Positions 19,488-28,863 of a stretch of DNA of 64,000 nucleotides are shown piece after piece. Made by a program: the position numbers and the translations under genes. The notes beneath the pieces were generated by a model. That model had not been told where the DNA came from, made no database searches, and saw nothing but the letters and a program-made list of their open reading frames with translations. The stretch covers positions 62,001 through 126,000 of the forward strand of contig CAVSID010000003.1 in the NCBI GenBank assembly GCA_963727915.1, written 5' to 3'. Source of the DNA: CAWAND01 sp963727915. Its GTDB lineage: Bacteria > Chloroflexota > Anaerolineae > Anaerolineales > E44-bin32. How positions within the stretch are numbered: the first letter of the stretch is position 1; each line of letters opens with the position of its first letter.

Positions 19488-20845
19488 GAACCTCTCGGCT
19501 CCCTTCGCCTGACGATCAGTTCCCGCTGGATAACGATCAGTACCGTGGTGACGACAAACATCTGCAAGGGTACCAGAAAGCGGGGGTTATCCCCGTGATC
19601 GACCAGGGTTTGCAGGATCGAGCTCACCCAAACCGTCCCGGCCATCAGGACCAGGAACCGGTCCACCTCCCAGCGCCGGCGGAGCCTGGCACTGCGGCCA
19701 CCAAGACGCTGATCAAGGAGAAACGCGGCATTGGCCAACAGGCTGATGCCTCGCCCCAGCCAACCCCACGCGACGAAGGCCGGCCTCAGAGCCAGCCGGA
19801 TGGACGGCGCCCGGATCCCAGTACACGGGCGCCTTCCAGAAGGCGATCCAACCCGTCACCACGTCCCGCCCATAGCGCAGGGGATGGGTCAGGATGAGCT
19901 GCAGAGAAAGCGACTCCATCTTCTGGGACAGGGCGAAGAAGCTCAGACCGGTCTTCTCGGTCAGCTCAGGGATGGCGTCCCAAATGGCGTTGGTCTGTAC
20001 GCCGCGCTCGGCCAGGCGTTGGTCCCGGTACTTGATGTAGGTATCGCGAATCACCGCCTCGCTGTCCGGCAGGTCGTCGAAGTAGGAGCCGGTGTGCTGG
20101 ACCAGGTTGTAACCGCTCATCGTGCTGGGCGACAGCATGCCGTAGTGGCCGTCGATCCAGGCGATCCAGCCGCCCAGAATGAGGACGGCCGGCAGGCTCA
20201 GGGCAGCCAAGGCCGCCAGCCTGCGGCGCCAGTCACCGCCGGCAGCCAACCAGACGAAGGGCAGGAGCCACACGGGAAGAAAGTAGAAAAGCGTGCGCAC
20301 CATCGCCGGCCAGGCTGGCCGCCAGTCCCAGCGCCTGCTGCCAGCAGCAGCAAGCCCGGCAGCCGTCCGTTCGGGGAGATGGCCAGGACCAGCGCCAAGG
20401 TGCCGACCAGGAAGAACGTGGTCAGCGTCTCCGAGAGGAGGTTGGCCTCAAACAGCACCTGGGCGGCGATCAGATCGTACACCGCCCCGGCGGCGAAGGC
20501 CCAGGCCGCACTCGCCGGTGCGGCGGAAGACGATGAAGAACAGCAGCAGCGAAATAGCCACCCCGATCGCCATCTGTGCCGCCCAGACGGCGTTGGGATT
20601 TTGAGCCGAGCAGGGCCAGAAACGCCGGGTAGCCGGGGACGCGCGTCGCCGTCGTAGCCCTTGAGCCAGGACCGGGCCAGCACATCCGCCAGGCGCATGT
20701 AGGACGGCGAATCCCCATAGGAAACCGGGGCATAGGTCAACACCAGGACGGCGCGCTCGACGATCCCGACGGCCGCCAAGAGCCCGCCCCAACGTACCAC
20801 GCGAGGCCGCCGCTCGGCGCTGTCCGGCAGGCGGTCGGCGGTCAC
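19484..20845 (-). CDS. Second GT39-like membrane glycosyltransferase (several frameshifts)
   Basis: GTG start at 20845, overlapping the stop of the GT4 gene as GTGA; repaired length about 453 residues. The first helix (GGLLAAVGIVERAVLVLTYA) leads into PVSYGDSPSYMRLADVLARS, the aspartate-bearing first periplasmic loop typical of GT39/83 proteins. Later helices include LLSETLTTFFLVGTLALVLA, FFYFLPVWLLPFVWLAAGG-like sequence, and VPLQMFVVTTVLIVIQRELI near the C-terminus, after DHGDNPRFLVPLQ. Frames change near 20630, 20520, 20310 and 19790. It resembles its downstream neighbour in topology, so the pair may be an old duplication. Confidence 0.72.
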
Positions 20846-21981
20846 GCGCCCACCTCCAGACCCAGCCAGCGCCCTCTCCGCCCTGCGCCTGCCACGAGTG
20901 TCCCTCGGCCTGCCGGCGCGCGGCCTCCCCCAGGCTCGCGCCGGCGAGCGGGATCGGCCTGCAGTCCACGGATCGCCTCCCGCCACGCCTGCCCGTCGTC
21001 GGGCGGCAGCAGGACCGCCCACTCTTTGTGAAGAATTTCACGAATGACGGGGAGGTCGCTGGCCAGGATGGGGCGGCCGGCGGCGAGGTACTCGTAGGCC
21101 TTCATCGGATTGGCAAAGGCAGCCGTGTCGCCGCCACTGCTGACCGCAGATGCGGCGCTGGTAGGGCATCAACAGCACATCACAGGCCGCCTGAATGGGC
21201 GGCAGGGTTTCCTGGGCGACAAACCCGGTCAGAGTCAGGTTGGCGACTCCCTGCTCGGCGGCGCGGCGCCGCCAACGCTCGACGGCGTCGTCCTCTCCCC
21301 CGCCCACACAAACCGAATGTCGGGCATCTCCTGCGCCAAGTCGAACATCAGATCGGCGCCGCGGCCCGCATAAAGATGGCCGGTGTAGCCAACGGTAAAT
21401 GCCTCCGGCCAGCCGGCTCTGCGACGGGCGTCCGAGGGTGTGGAAAAGCCCTGGTAGCGCGCCAGATCCACGCCATTGGGAGCGACCAGGGCAAAGGGTG
21501 CATCCATCGGATGGCCGAAGGTGTCTTCCAGGTAACGGCGGAGGGCCTCGGTCGTCACCAGCAGCCTGGCGGCACCCGGCCCAGCCAGAAAGCGGCGGAA
21601 GAGCATCGGTCCACCCCGCCCCGGCGGACGATCGTGAAGCTCCAGCAGGGTTGGCCATCCTCGGCCGGACGCCATGGCGGCCGCCTGGAGCGGCCACACA
21701 TAGAACAGCTCGGCGCCCCAGCGCTTCGCCTGCCGCAACGCCCGCCAGGCAAAGTCGTAGCGCCGAAAGCCGGCCCAATTTCGCACCCAATGCAGATCGA
21801 GCGCGCTGTGCAGCCCATAGTGGGCCACCAATCGAGGCGGCGCCGCGCCCGGAGACCGGCCGGGGACCCAGACGGCGACCTCATGCCCCAGGTCCGCCAG
21901 CGCCTGGCAGGCATGCATTAGTTGAATGGAGTTGGCGGTGCGGGACGGGACGGTCGACATCCCAATGCAGGCGATGCGCAT
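20842..21981 (-). CDS. Glycosyltransferase family 4 (frameshifts)
   Basis: GT-B enzyme of about 379 residues. It begins MRIACIGMSTVPSRTANSIQ at ATG 21981 and continues through LVTTEALRRYLEDTFGHP, LVAPNGVDLARYQGFSTPSD and FTVGYTGHLYAGRGADLMF. After a break near 21290 comes NLTLTGFVAQETLPPIQAAC, and after a break near 21140 MKAYEYLAAGRPILASDLPV, the donor-binding signature. A last break near 20930 precedes the stop TGA at 20842. It lies directly downstream of the Wzx-type gene. A copy of the 18-bp palindrome (21026-21043) is inside the coding sequence. Confidence 0.85.
21026..21043. repeat. Dispersed palindrome TTGTGA-N6-TCACGA (copy 3, inside a coding sequence)
   Basis: TTGTGAAGAATTTCACGA, identical over 18 bases to the copy at 7829-7846. 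It again encodes Arg-Glu-Ile-Leu-His on the minus strand, although the two host proteins are otherwise different in sequence. Confidence 0.6.
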
Positions 21982-21984
21982 GGG

Positions 21985-23359
21985 TCAGCCCCCGGGTGCC
22001 AGGGCCGGCTCCGTCTCGGCGCGCCGGATTTCGCGCAGGGTCTTCACGACCAGTGTCCCGGCCGTGCCAACAAAGAACGCGCTCAGCAGGGCCGCCATCC
22101 CGATCGCCCCATAGATCGGGACCAGCCAGATAATGCCTCCGACACGCAGCACGGCACCCACCAGGTAGACCTTGGTCGGGTACTCGGGCATGCCCATCGG
22201 CAGGAGCACGTTGCGGTTCCAATAGAACACGTTGACCACCGCCACTCCGATGATCAACACCATCAGGCTGGCATACGCCGGCCCGAAAGTCGCCCCATAG
22301 GTAACGCTGATGATCCAGGGACCCAGGATGACCAGGCCGAGCGAAGCTGGGAAGGTCCACAGGGCAGAGAGCAGGCTTCCGCTTCTCAGAAGATAGCGCA
22401 CGTTTTCCCAACGGCGGCCCCCGACCTCGCGCGCTACCTCGCGGTAGGTCGTGCTGATCAGCGGATCCACCGGGATCAATAGGATGTTCATGAACGCCAG
22501 GGCGACCTTGTAGTATCCAGCCTGGAGCGGGCTGGCCAGCGCGTTGAGCCAGAGCATCTCCGAATCACGGGTGACCAAGGTCAGCGTCGCCGTGATATTG
22601 GTGCTCAGCGCGAAACGGACCATTTCCCGGCGCCGAGGGGCAATCAGACTGTAGCGGGCACGCCACCAGCCCGGACCCCACTGCCGCCGCGCCTCCCACA
22701 GGGCCGCCGCAGAGATGGCCACCGCCCAGACCACCTTCCCCGCCAAATAGGCCAACACCACGGCACGCAAGCCTCCGCCCGTGCTGAAGGCGATCACAAT
22801 CATGATCAGCGTGATCAGGCTCTGCCCGACGGTGATCAGGGCGATCAGACGGTAGCGGTCGAAGATTTGCAGCAGGCCGTTGGAGCTCTCCGCCATCAGA
22901 TTGGCCAAGACGGTCAAGCCGTACAGGGCGAACAGCCCATGCATGTCATGCCCTGGAGTCAGAATGCGCTCCGCCCACGGTGCTAGCGCCGAGAACCAGG
23001 ACATAAGCCAGCACCGAGGTGGCCACTTCGGCCAGCCCAGCGGTTCGGAAGACCGCCGCCGCATGCTCGTCCTGGTCCCGGGCGGTGTACTCGCCGACGT
23101 AGCTCATCACCAGGTCGCCCATGCGGAAGGATGTCAGCCGGTTGATCAGGCCAGCAAACTGGGTGATGGCGCCCAACAGTCCAAGCTGGACGACGCCGAT
23201 CAGGCGCGCTGCCAGGATGCTCTGAAAGAAGCTGAACGCCGCCGAACCCGTTTTGGCGCTGAACAGGTAGCCTGTGTTTTTTACAACTCGCTGAAGGAGG
23301 GGGTTCGCGGCAAGGCGTTGCGCGGCCTGCCGGAGAGGCGAAGGGAGCCGATCGACCAT
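21985..23359 (-). CDS. wzx: Wzx-type polysaccharide flippase (one frameshift)
   Basis: MATE/MOP-superfamily transporter that flips lipid-linked repeat units. The N-terminus reads KNTGYLFSAKTGSAAFSFFQ, then SILAARLIGVVQLGLLGAIT, characteristic of polysaccharide biosynthesis flippases. After a break near 22985 there are about nine further helices, for example LITVGQSLITLIMIVIAFST, VVLAYLAGKVVWAVAISAAA, SLMVLIIGVAVVNVFYWNRN and AIGMAALLSAFFVGTAGTLV. Repaired length is 458 residues. The locus therefore encodes both a flippase and an ABC exporter, which usually belong to different assembly routes. Confidence 0.85.
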
Positions 23360-23365
23360 GGGTTC

Positions 23366-24343
23366 TTAGTCGTCCGTCTCGATCTGTCGTGCCCAACTGC
23401 GTTCTTCAAGATACCAGGCAACGCAGGTTTCGAGACCCTGATCCAAGGCCGTGCCGGGCTCCCAGCCGAGCAGCCGGCCGGCCTTGTCGATGTTGGCCCA
23501 GGTGGCCGGCATGTCTCCGGGCGCCGGCGGCAGCCGCTCGACATCGGCCGGTTTGCCCAGCAGGTTTTCGATTTTGCCGATCACATCGTTCATCGAAGCG
23601 GGCCGGTCGCCGCCCAAGTTGATGATCTCGTATCCCAGCGGCTCGAGAGCCATGATCGTGCCGCGGGCGATGTCATCGACGTAGGTGAAATCGCGTTTCT
23701 GCGTCCCGTCTCCGAAAAGCCGCAACTTGCGCCCTTCAGCGATCCATTGAATGAAGCGGAAGATGCTCATATCGGGGCGGCCGGCCGGCCCAAACACGGT
23801 GAAGTAGCGCACCACAGTCACATCCAGGCCATGCAGGTGATGGTACGTGTGACAAAGCAGTTCCGAAGCCCCCTTGGTGGCTGCGTAGGGCGAGAGCGGC
23901 CGTGTAATGTCGGCCGTCTCCTGAAACGGGGTCGGATTGCCCAACCCATACAGGCTGGAAGTCGAGGCCTGCACCAGCTTGGGCACGCCGTTTTCACGGC
24001 ACCACTCAAGCACGTTCAGGCAGCCGAGGACATTGGTCTGGATGTAGGGCCGCGCGTCCGCCACGCTCGGCCGGACGCCCGCCCGGGCCGCCAGATTGAT
24101 CACCCCCTCGGCCCGACGTCCGACAAGGGCGGCGAAGAGCGCCTCCCGGTCAGCAATATCGACCTGTTCAAATGTGAACCCGGGCTGCGGCTTGAGCTGC
24201 GCCAGACGCCAGTTCTTCAAACGCACGTCATAGGCGTCATTCAAGTTGTCGATGCCCACCACCGTGTGACCATCACCGAGAAGCATGGAAGCCACCCTGG
24301 ATCCAATAAACCCGGCGGCTCCCGTGACAAGGTAGTCGGACAT
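23366..24343 (-). CDS. NAD-dependent 4-epimerase of UDP-uronates (UDP-glucuronate / UDP-GlcNAcA type)
   Basis: Intact 325-residue extended SDR. It shows YLVTGAAGFIGSRVASMLLG, INLAARAGVRPSVADARPYI, the active-site string STSSLYG and the pair YAATKGASELL, then VRYFTVFGPAGRPDMSIFRF and RDFTYVDDIARGTIMAL. These blocks are typical of UDP-glucuronate 4-epimerase. Start and upstream stop share base 24343, so it is coupled to the 6-dehydrogenase. Together they would convert a UDP-glucose or UDP-GlcNAc precursor into the galacto-configured uronate, the same logic as TviB/TviC. Whether the substrate is N-acetylated cannot be decided from sequence alone. Confidence 0.88.
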   Translation of the reverse strand: MSDYLVTGAAGFIGSRVASMLLGDGHTVVGIDNLNDAYDVRLKNWRLAQLKPQPGFTFEQVDIADREALFAALVGRRAEGVINLAARAGVRPSVADARPYIQTNVLGCLNVLEWCRENGVPKLVQASTSSLYGLGNPTPFQETADITRPLSPYAATKGASELLCHTYHHLHGLDVTVVRYFTVFGPAGRPDMSIFRFIQWIAEGRKLRLFGDGTQKRDFTYVDDIARGTIMALEPLGYEIINLGGDRPASMNDVIGKIENLLGKPADVERLPPAPGDMPATWANIDKAGRLLGWEPGTALDQGLETCVAWYLEERSWARQIETDD

Positions 24344-25679
24344 CAGAGTTTGATCACCTTTGGATCGCTTCGGCCGGCCAGGTCAAAAGCGTTGCGCGAG
24401 TCGAACACCAACGGAGCAGCCGCCTTGATGGCCGGGTAATCGAGGTTGTGATGGTCTGTTACAACCACCACCAGATCGCTTGCTCCGGCGGCCGCCACCG
24501 GGTCGGGGACCGACCTGAGCGTCCAGTCTTCTTCACTCACCAATTCGACATACGGGTCGTGATAGCTCACTTCGGCGCCCTTGTCGATCAGCATCCCGAT
24601 CACATCCAGGGCCGGCGACTCGCGCGTATCCCCACATCCGGCTTGAAGGCCACGCCCAGGATGAGCACCTTGGATCCCTTCACCGAAAGTCCGCGTTCGT
24701 TCAGGGCATCCTGAATGCGGCCAATCACGTAGCGCGGCATATTGGTGTTGATCTCACTCGCCAATTCAATGAAGCGGGCGTTGTATTTCAAGGTCTTCAG
24801 CTTCCAGGAAAGGTACAGCGGGTCGATCGGGATGCAGTGACCGCCCAGGCCCGGCCCGGGCGTGAACTTCATGAAACCAAAGGGCTTGGTCGCTGCGGCT
24901 TCAATCACTTCCCAAACATCCAAGCCCAGACGTTCGCACATCAACGCCATTTCGTTGGCCATGGCGATGTTCACCGCCCGGAAGGTGTTCTCGAGGAGCT
25001 TGGCCATTTCAGCCGTCTCGGTCGACGAGACAGTCACCACGTTCTGGATGGCGAGGCCATAGAAGGCTTTGGCCACCTGAGTACACGCCGGCGTGATGCC
25101 CCCAATGACCTTGGGCGTGTTCTCGGTGGTCCAGTCCTTGCGGCCGGGATCCACGCGCTCGGGGGAGAATGCCAGGAACAGGTCCTTCCCTACTTCGAGC
25201 CCGTCGGCTTCCAGCTCTGGAAGGACCACTTCGCGTGTGGTGCCCGGATAGGTCGTCGACTCGAGGATCACCACCATCCCCGGGTGGAGATACGGGCGCA
25301 GCGCCTGGGAGGCGGCAACGATATAGGAGATGTCGGGGTCGCCGGTTTTGCGCAGGGGGGTCGGCACGGAAATGCTCACCCCGTCCACTGCCCGCAACGC
25401 CTCGTAGGAGGGGCTGGCCTTGAAACGGCCACTCTCCACCAGCGGGACCAGGCGGGACTCGGCCACATCTTCAACATAGCTCTTGCCCTGGTTCAGCGCC
25501 TCGACCTTGGAGGGGTCGAGATCGACCCCTATCACTTCCAGGCCAGCTTCAGCCAGGGCGACGGCCAGCGGCAATCCGACATAGCCAAGGCCCACGACGC
25601 CAACGCGAGCCTTGCGGTTCTGAAATCGTTCGATGAGCGCCTGCGCTAAAGGCGGAAGAGACTGAGCATCTGAGGTCAC
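24343..25679 (-). CDS. UDP-sugar 6-dehydrogenase (WecC/WbpA/TviB-like, one frameshift)
   Basis: NAD-dependent oxidation of UDP-GlcNAc, UDP-ManNAc or UDP-glucose to the uronate. The N-terminal Rossmann motif is VGVVGLGYVGLPLAVALAEA, followed by FLAFSPERVDPGRKDWTTEN, AEMAKLLENTFRAVNIAMAN and the catalytic cysteine in GPGLGGHCIPIDPLYL. The SPERVDPG string favours the N-acetylated UDP-sugar group. A break near 24630 separates the C-terminal NAD-binding lid (GAEVSYHDPYVELV, LVVVVTDHHNLDY, VFDSRNAFD). Repaired length is about 445 residues, normal for the family. Confidence 0.9.
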
Positions 25680-25712
25680 GGAATGGATTCTCTCCAGGTT
25701 CGTGCCAGCCGT

Positions 25713-26333
25713 TCAGAACAGGCTGAGCTGTTGTGGGTCGTCGCCGGCAGGCTCCTCAGAGGGCAGCATGTCATCGGCCTTGCCAATCCAGTCCGGCAGT
25801 CGGTGGAAGTCCGCCTCAATCGCCGAGCGCAATGCCGGCTGATGAAGAGCTGCTGCCGGATGATACATCGGCACTACCAGGCGGCCGTTGACAGGCCGCG
25901 CCTGGCCATGGACACTGCTGATGCGGGCGCTGGGGAAATAGCGGGCCATCGAAAATCTTCCCAAAGTGACGATCACTTTGGGATTGATGGCTTCGATCTG
26001 CCGGTCGAGATAGGTTGAGGTGCAGGCTTCCAGCTCGTCATCCTTCGGATCGCGGTTACCGGGCGGCCGGCATTTGACCAGATTGGTGATGTAGACCTGG
26101 GTTCGGTCGAGGCCAATCGACGCCAAGAGCTCTTCGAGGAACTTTCCGGCCGCCCCCACAAAGGGCCGCCCCTGGCGGTCTTCATGAAACCCGGGGCCTT
26201 CCCCGATGAACATGATCTCTGCCTGCTCCGGGCCCTCGCCCGGGACGGCCTGCGTGCGTGATTGTGAAAGACGGCACAATTCACAGGCGCGCACCTGCTC
26301 GGCGATCTCACCCAGGACGGTGTCAGCCTGCAT
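25713..26333 (-). CDS. Uracil-DNA glycosylase, family 4 (Fe-S type)
   Basis: Removes uracil from DNA. 206 residues from ATG 26333. The early CELCRLSQSR, together with KCRPPGNRDP and LEACTSTYLD, provides the four cysteines that bind the 4Fe-4S cluster in family-4 enzymes. GEGPGFHEDRQGRPFVGAAG is motif 1 and MYHPAAALHQ is the HP-containing motif 2. It is the last gene of the tsaE-tsaB-rimI run and overlaps the end of rimI by 11 bases. Frame intact. Confidence 0.92.
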   Translation of the reverse strand: MQADTVLGEIAEQVRACELCRLSQSRTQAVPGEGPEQAEIMFIGEGPGFHEDRQGRPFVGAAGKFLEELLASIGLDRTQVYITNLVKCRPPGNRDPKDDELEACTSTYLDRQIEAINPKVIVTLGRFSMARYFPSARISSVHGQARPVNGRLVVPMYHPAAALHQPALRSAIEADFHRLPDWIGKADDMLPSEEPAGDDPQQLSLF

Positions 26334-26820
26334 CGTGCACCTCCATCCTCCCCAAGCTGCCAGGGAGCCCAGGGAGCGACATGATGTGCGCATCCTCCTG
26401 GTTGTCCCGATAGTAGCGCGGTCTGCGGCCGCTGATTTCGAACCCGAAAGACTCATACAAGTCGATGGCCGCATAGTTGGAGATGCGGACTTCGAGTGTG
26501 GCCAGCTCAGCACCCGCCCCGGCCGCTTGCGCGAGCAGGGTTGTCAACAACCGCCGGGCGATGCCTTGTCGCCGAAAGTCCGGGTGGACAGCCAGGGTGC
26601 TGATGTGCGCCTCATCCACCAACAGCCAACATCCCACATACGCCACCAACCGAGCATCGATCTCTGCCACCAGCAGAATGGAAGCCCGGTTGGTCGTCAA
26701 CTCGAAGCGATAGCTGCTCTCGGGCCACGGTTGAGAGAACGAAAGCTGGTCGATCTCCAAGACCAGGTCAACATCATCCATGGTCATGGGTCGAATCATG
26801 ACCTCGGAAACGGCGACCAT
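26323..26820 (-). CDS. rimI: GNAT N-acetyltransferase, RimI-like
   Basis: 165 residues from ATG 26820, which overlaps the tsaB stop (TAATG). The GNAT fold is clear: MIRPMTMDDVDLVLEIDQLS, then ISTLAVHPDFRRQGIARRLL, the acetyl-CoA loop (R/Q-x-x-G-x-A), then LEVRISNYAAIDLYESFGFE and RRPRYYRDNQEDAHIMSL, which is the RimI-type end. RimI acetylates the N-terminus of ribosomal protein S18, and rimI next to tsaB is a widespread arrangement. Frame intact. Confidence 0.9.
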   Translation of the reverse strand: MVAVSEVMIRPMTMDDVDLVLEIDQLSFSQPWPESSYRFELTTNRASILLVAEIDARLVAYVGCWLLVDEAHISTLAVHPDFRRQGIARRLLTTLLAQAAGAGAELATLEVRISNYAAIDLYESFGFEISGRRPRYYRDNQEDAHIMSLPGLPGSLGRMEVHDAG

Positions 26821-27483
26821 TATGTTGTCGATTCCACGTCGCCGAGATAGGTGGGCACCAGCTTCGCCGCTTCGGGCACCTTCCCGGTCTTCAACTTCTT
26901 GAATGCCAACTCGGCCAGGAACCCCGGCCGTCGCACACTCAGGGCCGGGGACGCCAGCGCGACCTGGCTCATCTTGCCCAGACGGGCCCGCTGGGATGCA
27001 TCCAATTCCCCGCACACCACACTCGGTCGGTCGAGATGAGAAAGGAGGTCATCCCATGCCCAATTCTCGGGTTCGGATGCCGCCTTCCAGCCTTGGGCGC
27101 CCCATTTGTACCATACCGCCGCGAACCGTCCACGGCCGGCAGAAATAACGGCCAACAGAGCCGAACTCGGCCTCCGGCTGGCCCGCCGCCAGGATGTCCA
27201 ACGTGGGCACGCCGATCAAGGGAATCCGTAGGGCAAGGGCGATGCCTTTGGCCAGGGCCATGCCGATCCGCAGGCCGGTGTAGGAGCCCGGGCCGCTGGC
27301 CACGGCCACCGCCTCCAAGTCGGTCAATGCCACCTGGTTGCGTTGGAGCAGGACCGCCACTTCAGGCGCCAGCTCGACCGTGTGATAGCGGCCGCTGTGC
27401 CAAACATGCTCCGCCAGCACCTGGGCCCTATCCGCCAGGCAAACGCCAGTTGCATGCGTGGCTGTGTCGATCGCCAGCAGCAT
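26820..27483 (-). CDS. tsaB: t6A synthesis protein TsaB (one frameshift)
   Basis: Pseudo-enzyme partner of TsaD in N6-threonylcarbamoyladenosine formation on tRNA. The N-terminus MLLAIDTATHATGVCLADRA and the central VASGPGSYTGLRIGMALAKG are diagnostic. A break near 27155 divides it; after it come AVISAGRGRFAAVWYKWGAQ and a C-terminal part ending YLGDVESTT. Repaired length about 221 residues, as usual. It starts 2 bases after the tsaE stop and overlaps the rimI start. No tsaD is in the window. Confidence 0.92.
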
Positions 27484-27485
27484 CG

Positions 27486-27983
27486 TCAGCCTCCGAACGC
27501 TGCCTGTCGGAAGCGTTTCAGCAGCGATTCGTACGCCGGGCCGCGGGCGTCGAACCGCAGGCGGCGCCGCGAGTCATCTTCCCAACTCATCTCAACCCAC
27601 AAGCCTTCAGGGGGCAGAATGCCAGCGACCTTGTCGGCCCACTCGATCAGCACCGGCCCATCGCCATCCGTCAATTCGAGCAACCCCAAGGATTGCGCTT
27701 CCGCCGGTTGGTCGAGACGAAAGGCGTCTACATGGTAGAGCACCGCCGAGTCCGCCCGACGATATTGGTTGACAAGGACAAAAGTGGGGCTGGTGACCGG
27801 ATCGAGGGCTCCCCAGCCGCGGGCGACGCCCTGGGCGATCGTCGTCTTGCCTGCGCCCAGATCGCCTACCAGGCACACCAACGTCCCCGGCTCGAGCAGC
27901 TCCCCCAACCTCACGCCTAACCGCTGCGTCTGCTCCGGGCTGTGGCTTATGAACTCGAGGTTGCGTTCGTCTAGGATCGGCAC
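27486..27983 (-). CDS. tsaE: t6A synthesis ATPase TsaE
   Basis: Small P-loop ATPase needed for t6A synthesis. 165 residues with Walker A GDLGAGKTTIAQGVARGWG, then TSPTFVLVNQYR, YHVDAFRL (the conserved HxDxYR-like motif) and VLIEWADKV. The GTG at 27983 lies about where the transcript would begin given the promoter boxes at 27992-28020, so it may be leaderless. It heads the tsaE-tsaB-rimI-udg operon. Frame intact. Confidence 0.92.
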   Translation of the reverse strand: MPILDERNLEFISHSPEQTQRLGVRLGELLEPGTLVCLVGDLGAGKTTIAQGVARGWGALDPVTSPTFVLVNQYRRADSAVLYHVDAFRLDQPAEAQSLGLLELTDGDGPVLIEWADKVAGILPPEGLWVEMSWEDDSRRRLRFDARGPAYESLLKRFRQAAFGG

Positions 27984-27991
27984 TTCGCCGG

Positions 27992-28020
27992 ATTATACGT
28001 CACGCCGCATAGGCCGCCAA
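27992..28020 (-). promoter_or_regulatory. Promoter of the tsaE operon
   Basis: On the minus strand: -35 TTGGCG (28020-28015), 17-bp spacer, -10 TATAAT (27997-27992). Initiation about seven bases downstream of the -10 box would fall at 27985, only two bases before the GTG start codon of tsaE and with no room for a ribosome site. A leaderless mRNA is inferred. Confidence 0.7.
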
Positions 28021-28060
28021 GCTCTTTTACTTCGGGCCCCTCCGTGCTACCATGCAGGTC

Positions 28061-28795
28061 ATGAATGTCTTAGTGATCTCAGATGTGCACGCGAATCTCA
28101 CCGCCCTCGAGGCGGTTTTGAACGACCTTGAAGGGACAGCCTACGACGCTGTGTGGTGTCTGGGGGATCTTGTGGGTTACGGCCCCGATCCCAACGAATG
28201 CGTGGCCCGTATCCGCGCCCTGCCCGATCTCATTTGTCTTATCGGAAACCACGACCAGGCGGCGTTGGGCAAGATTCCCTTATCTCGTTTCAATGTCGAC
28301 GCGCGCCTGGCTGCTGATTGGACCCGCGCCGCGCTCACCGATGAGAGCCTGGAGTACCTGCTTTCGCTCCCCAGCCACGTCACGACGGGGCGGTTCACCC
28401 TGGCGCATGGCAGCCCGAGACAGCCGGTGTGGGAATACATCCTCGACCCGCAGGTCGCCGATGCGAATTTCGGTGCGTTCTCAACCGACTTCTGTTTGGT
28501 GGGGCATTCCCACCTGCCGCTGATCTTCCAAAAGCCCGACCAGGACGCCCCCACCCTGCCGCAAGGGATCCCCTGGGACGATTCCTTCGCCATGACCCCG
28601 CGGCTGATCCTCAACCCAGGCTCGGTCGGGCAACCGCGGGATCTCGATCCGCGAGCCGCCTACGCCCTGTTGGATACCGAAGCCCTCACCTGGTCGCCTC
28701 GCCGCGTCGCCTACGCCGTCGCCGACGTACAATCCCGCATGCACACGGCAGGCCTGCCCGAACGGCAGGCCCTGCGTTTAGCCGCTGGTTGGTAG
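28061..28795 (+). CDS. Metallophosphoesterase, YfcE/MJ0936-like
   Basis: Calcineurin-like phosphoesterase of about 244 residues with the full metal-binding set: VISDVHANLTALEAVL, WCLGDLVGYGPDPNECV, IGNHDQAAL, FTLAHGSPR, LVGHSHLPL and LNPGSVGQPRD. The D, H, N and H ligands are all present. The start could be ATG 28052 or ATG 28061; the second gives the compact N-terminus usual for the family. It diverges from tsaE. Such proteins hydrolyse phosphodiesters or phosphomonoesters; the physiological substrate is unknown. Frame intact. Confidence 0.88.
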   Translation: MNVLVISDVHANLTALEAVLNDLEGTAYDAVWCLGDLVGYGPDPNECVARIRALPDLICLIGNHDQAALGKIPLSRFNVDARLAADWTRAALTDESLEYLLSLPSHVTTGRFTLAHGSPRQPVWEYILDPQVADANFGAFSTDFCLVGHSHLPLIFQKPDQDAPTLPQGIPWDDSFAMTPRLILNPGSVGQPRDLDPRAAYALLDTEALTWSPRRVAYAVADVQSRMHTAGLPERQALRLAAGW

Positions 28796-28801
28796 GGGAA
28801 C

Positions 28802-28830
28802 TTTCCGGCACCGAGCGACGTTCTTAGAAT
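28802..28830 (+). promoter_or_regulatory. Candidate promoter of the DUF4349 lipoprotein gene
   Basis: A weak -35 TTTCCG (28802-28807), a 17-bp spacer and -10 TAGAAT (28825-28830), 33 bases before the start codon at 28864. A strong ribosome site (GAGGAGAAG) follows. The gap after the preceding gene is only about 70 bases, so read-through is also possible. Confidence 0.5.
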
Positions 28831-28863
28831 GACATCCCTCCGCTGATCCGAGGAGAAGACGCC

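Noticed and set aside
22880..24439. A 519-codon plus-strand open frame opposite the flippase, epimerase and dehydrogenase genes.
   Set aside because: Crosses three conserved minus-strand genes, has no recognisable domain and is a compositional shadow.
26262..26279. TTGTGAAAGACGGCACAA inside the uracil-DNA glycosylase gene, an approximate match to the dispersed palindrome.
   Set aside because: The right arm starts GCACAA rather than TCACAA and the spacer is GC-rich; within a conserved Cys-containing coding segment it is probably chance.
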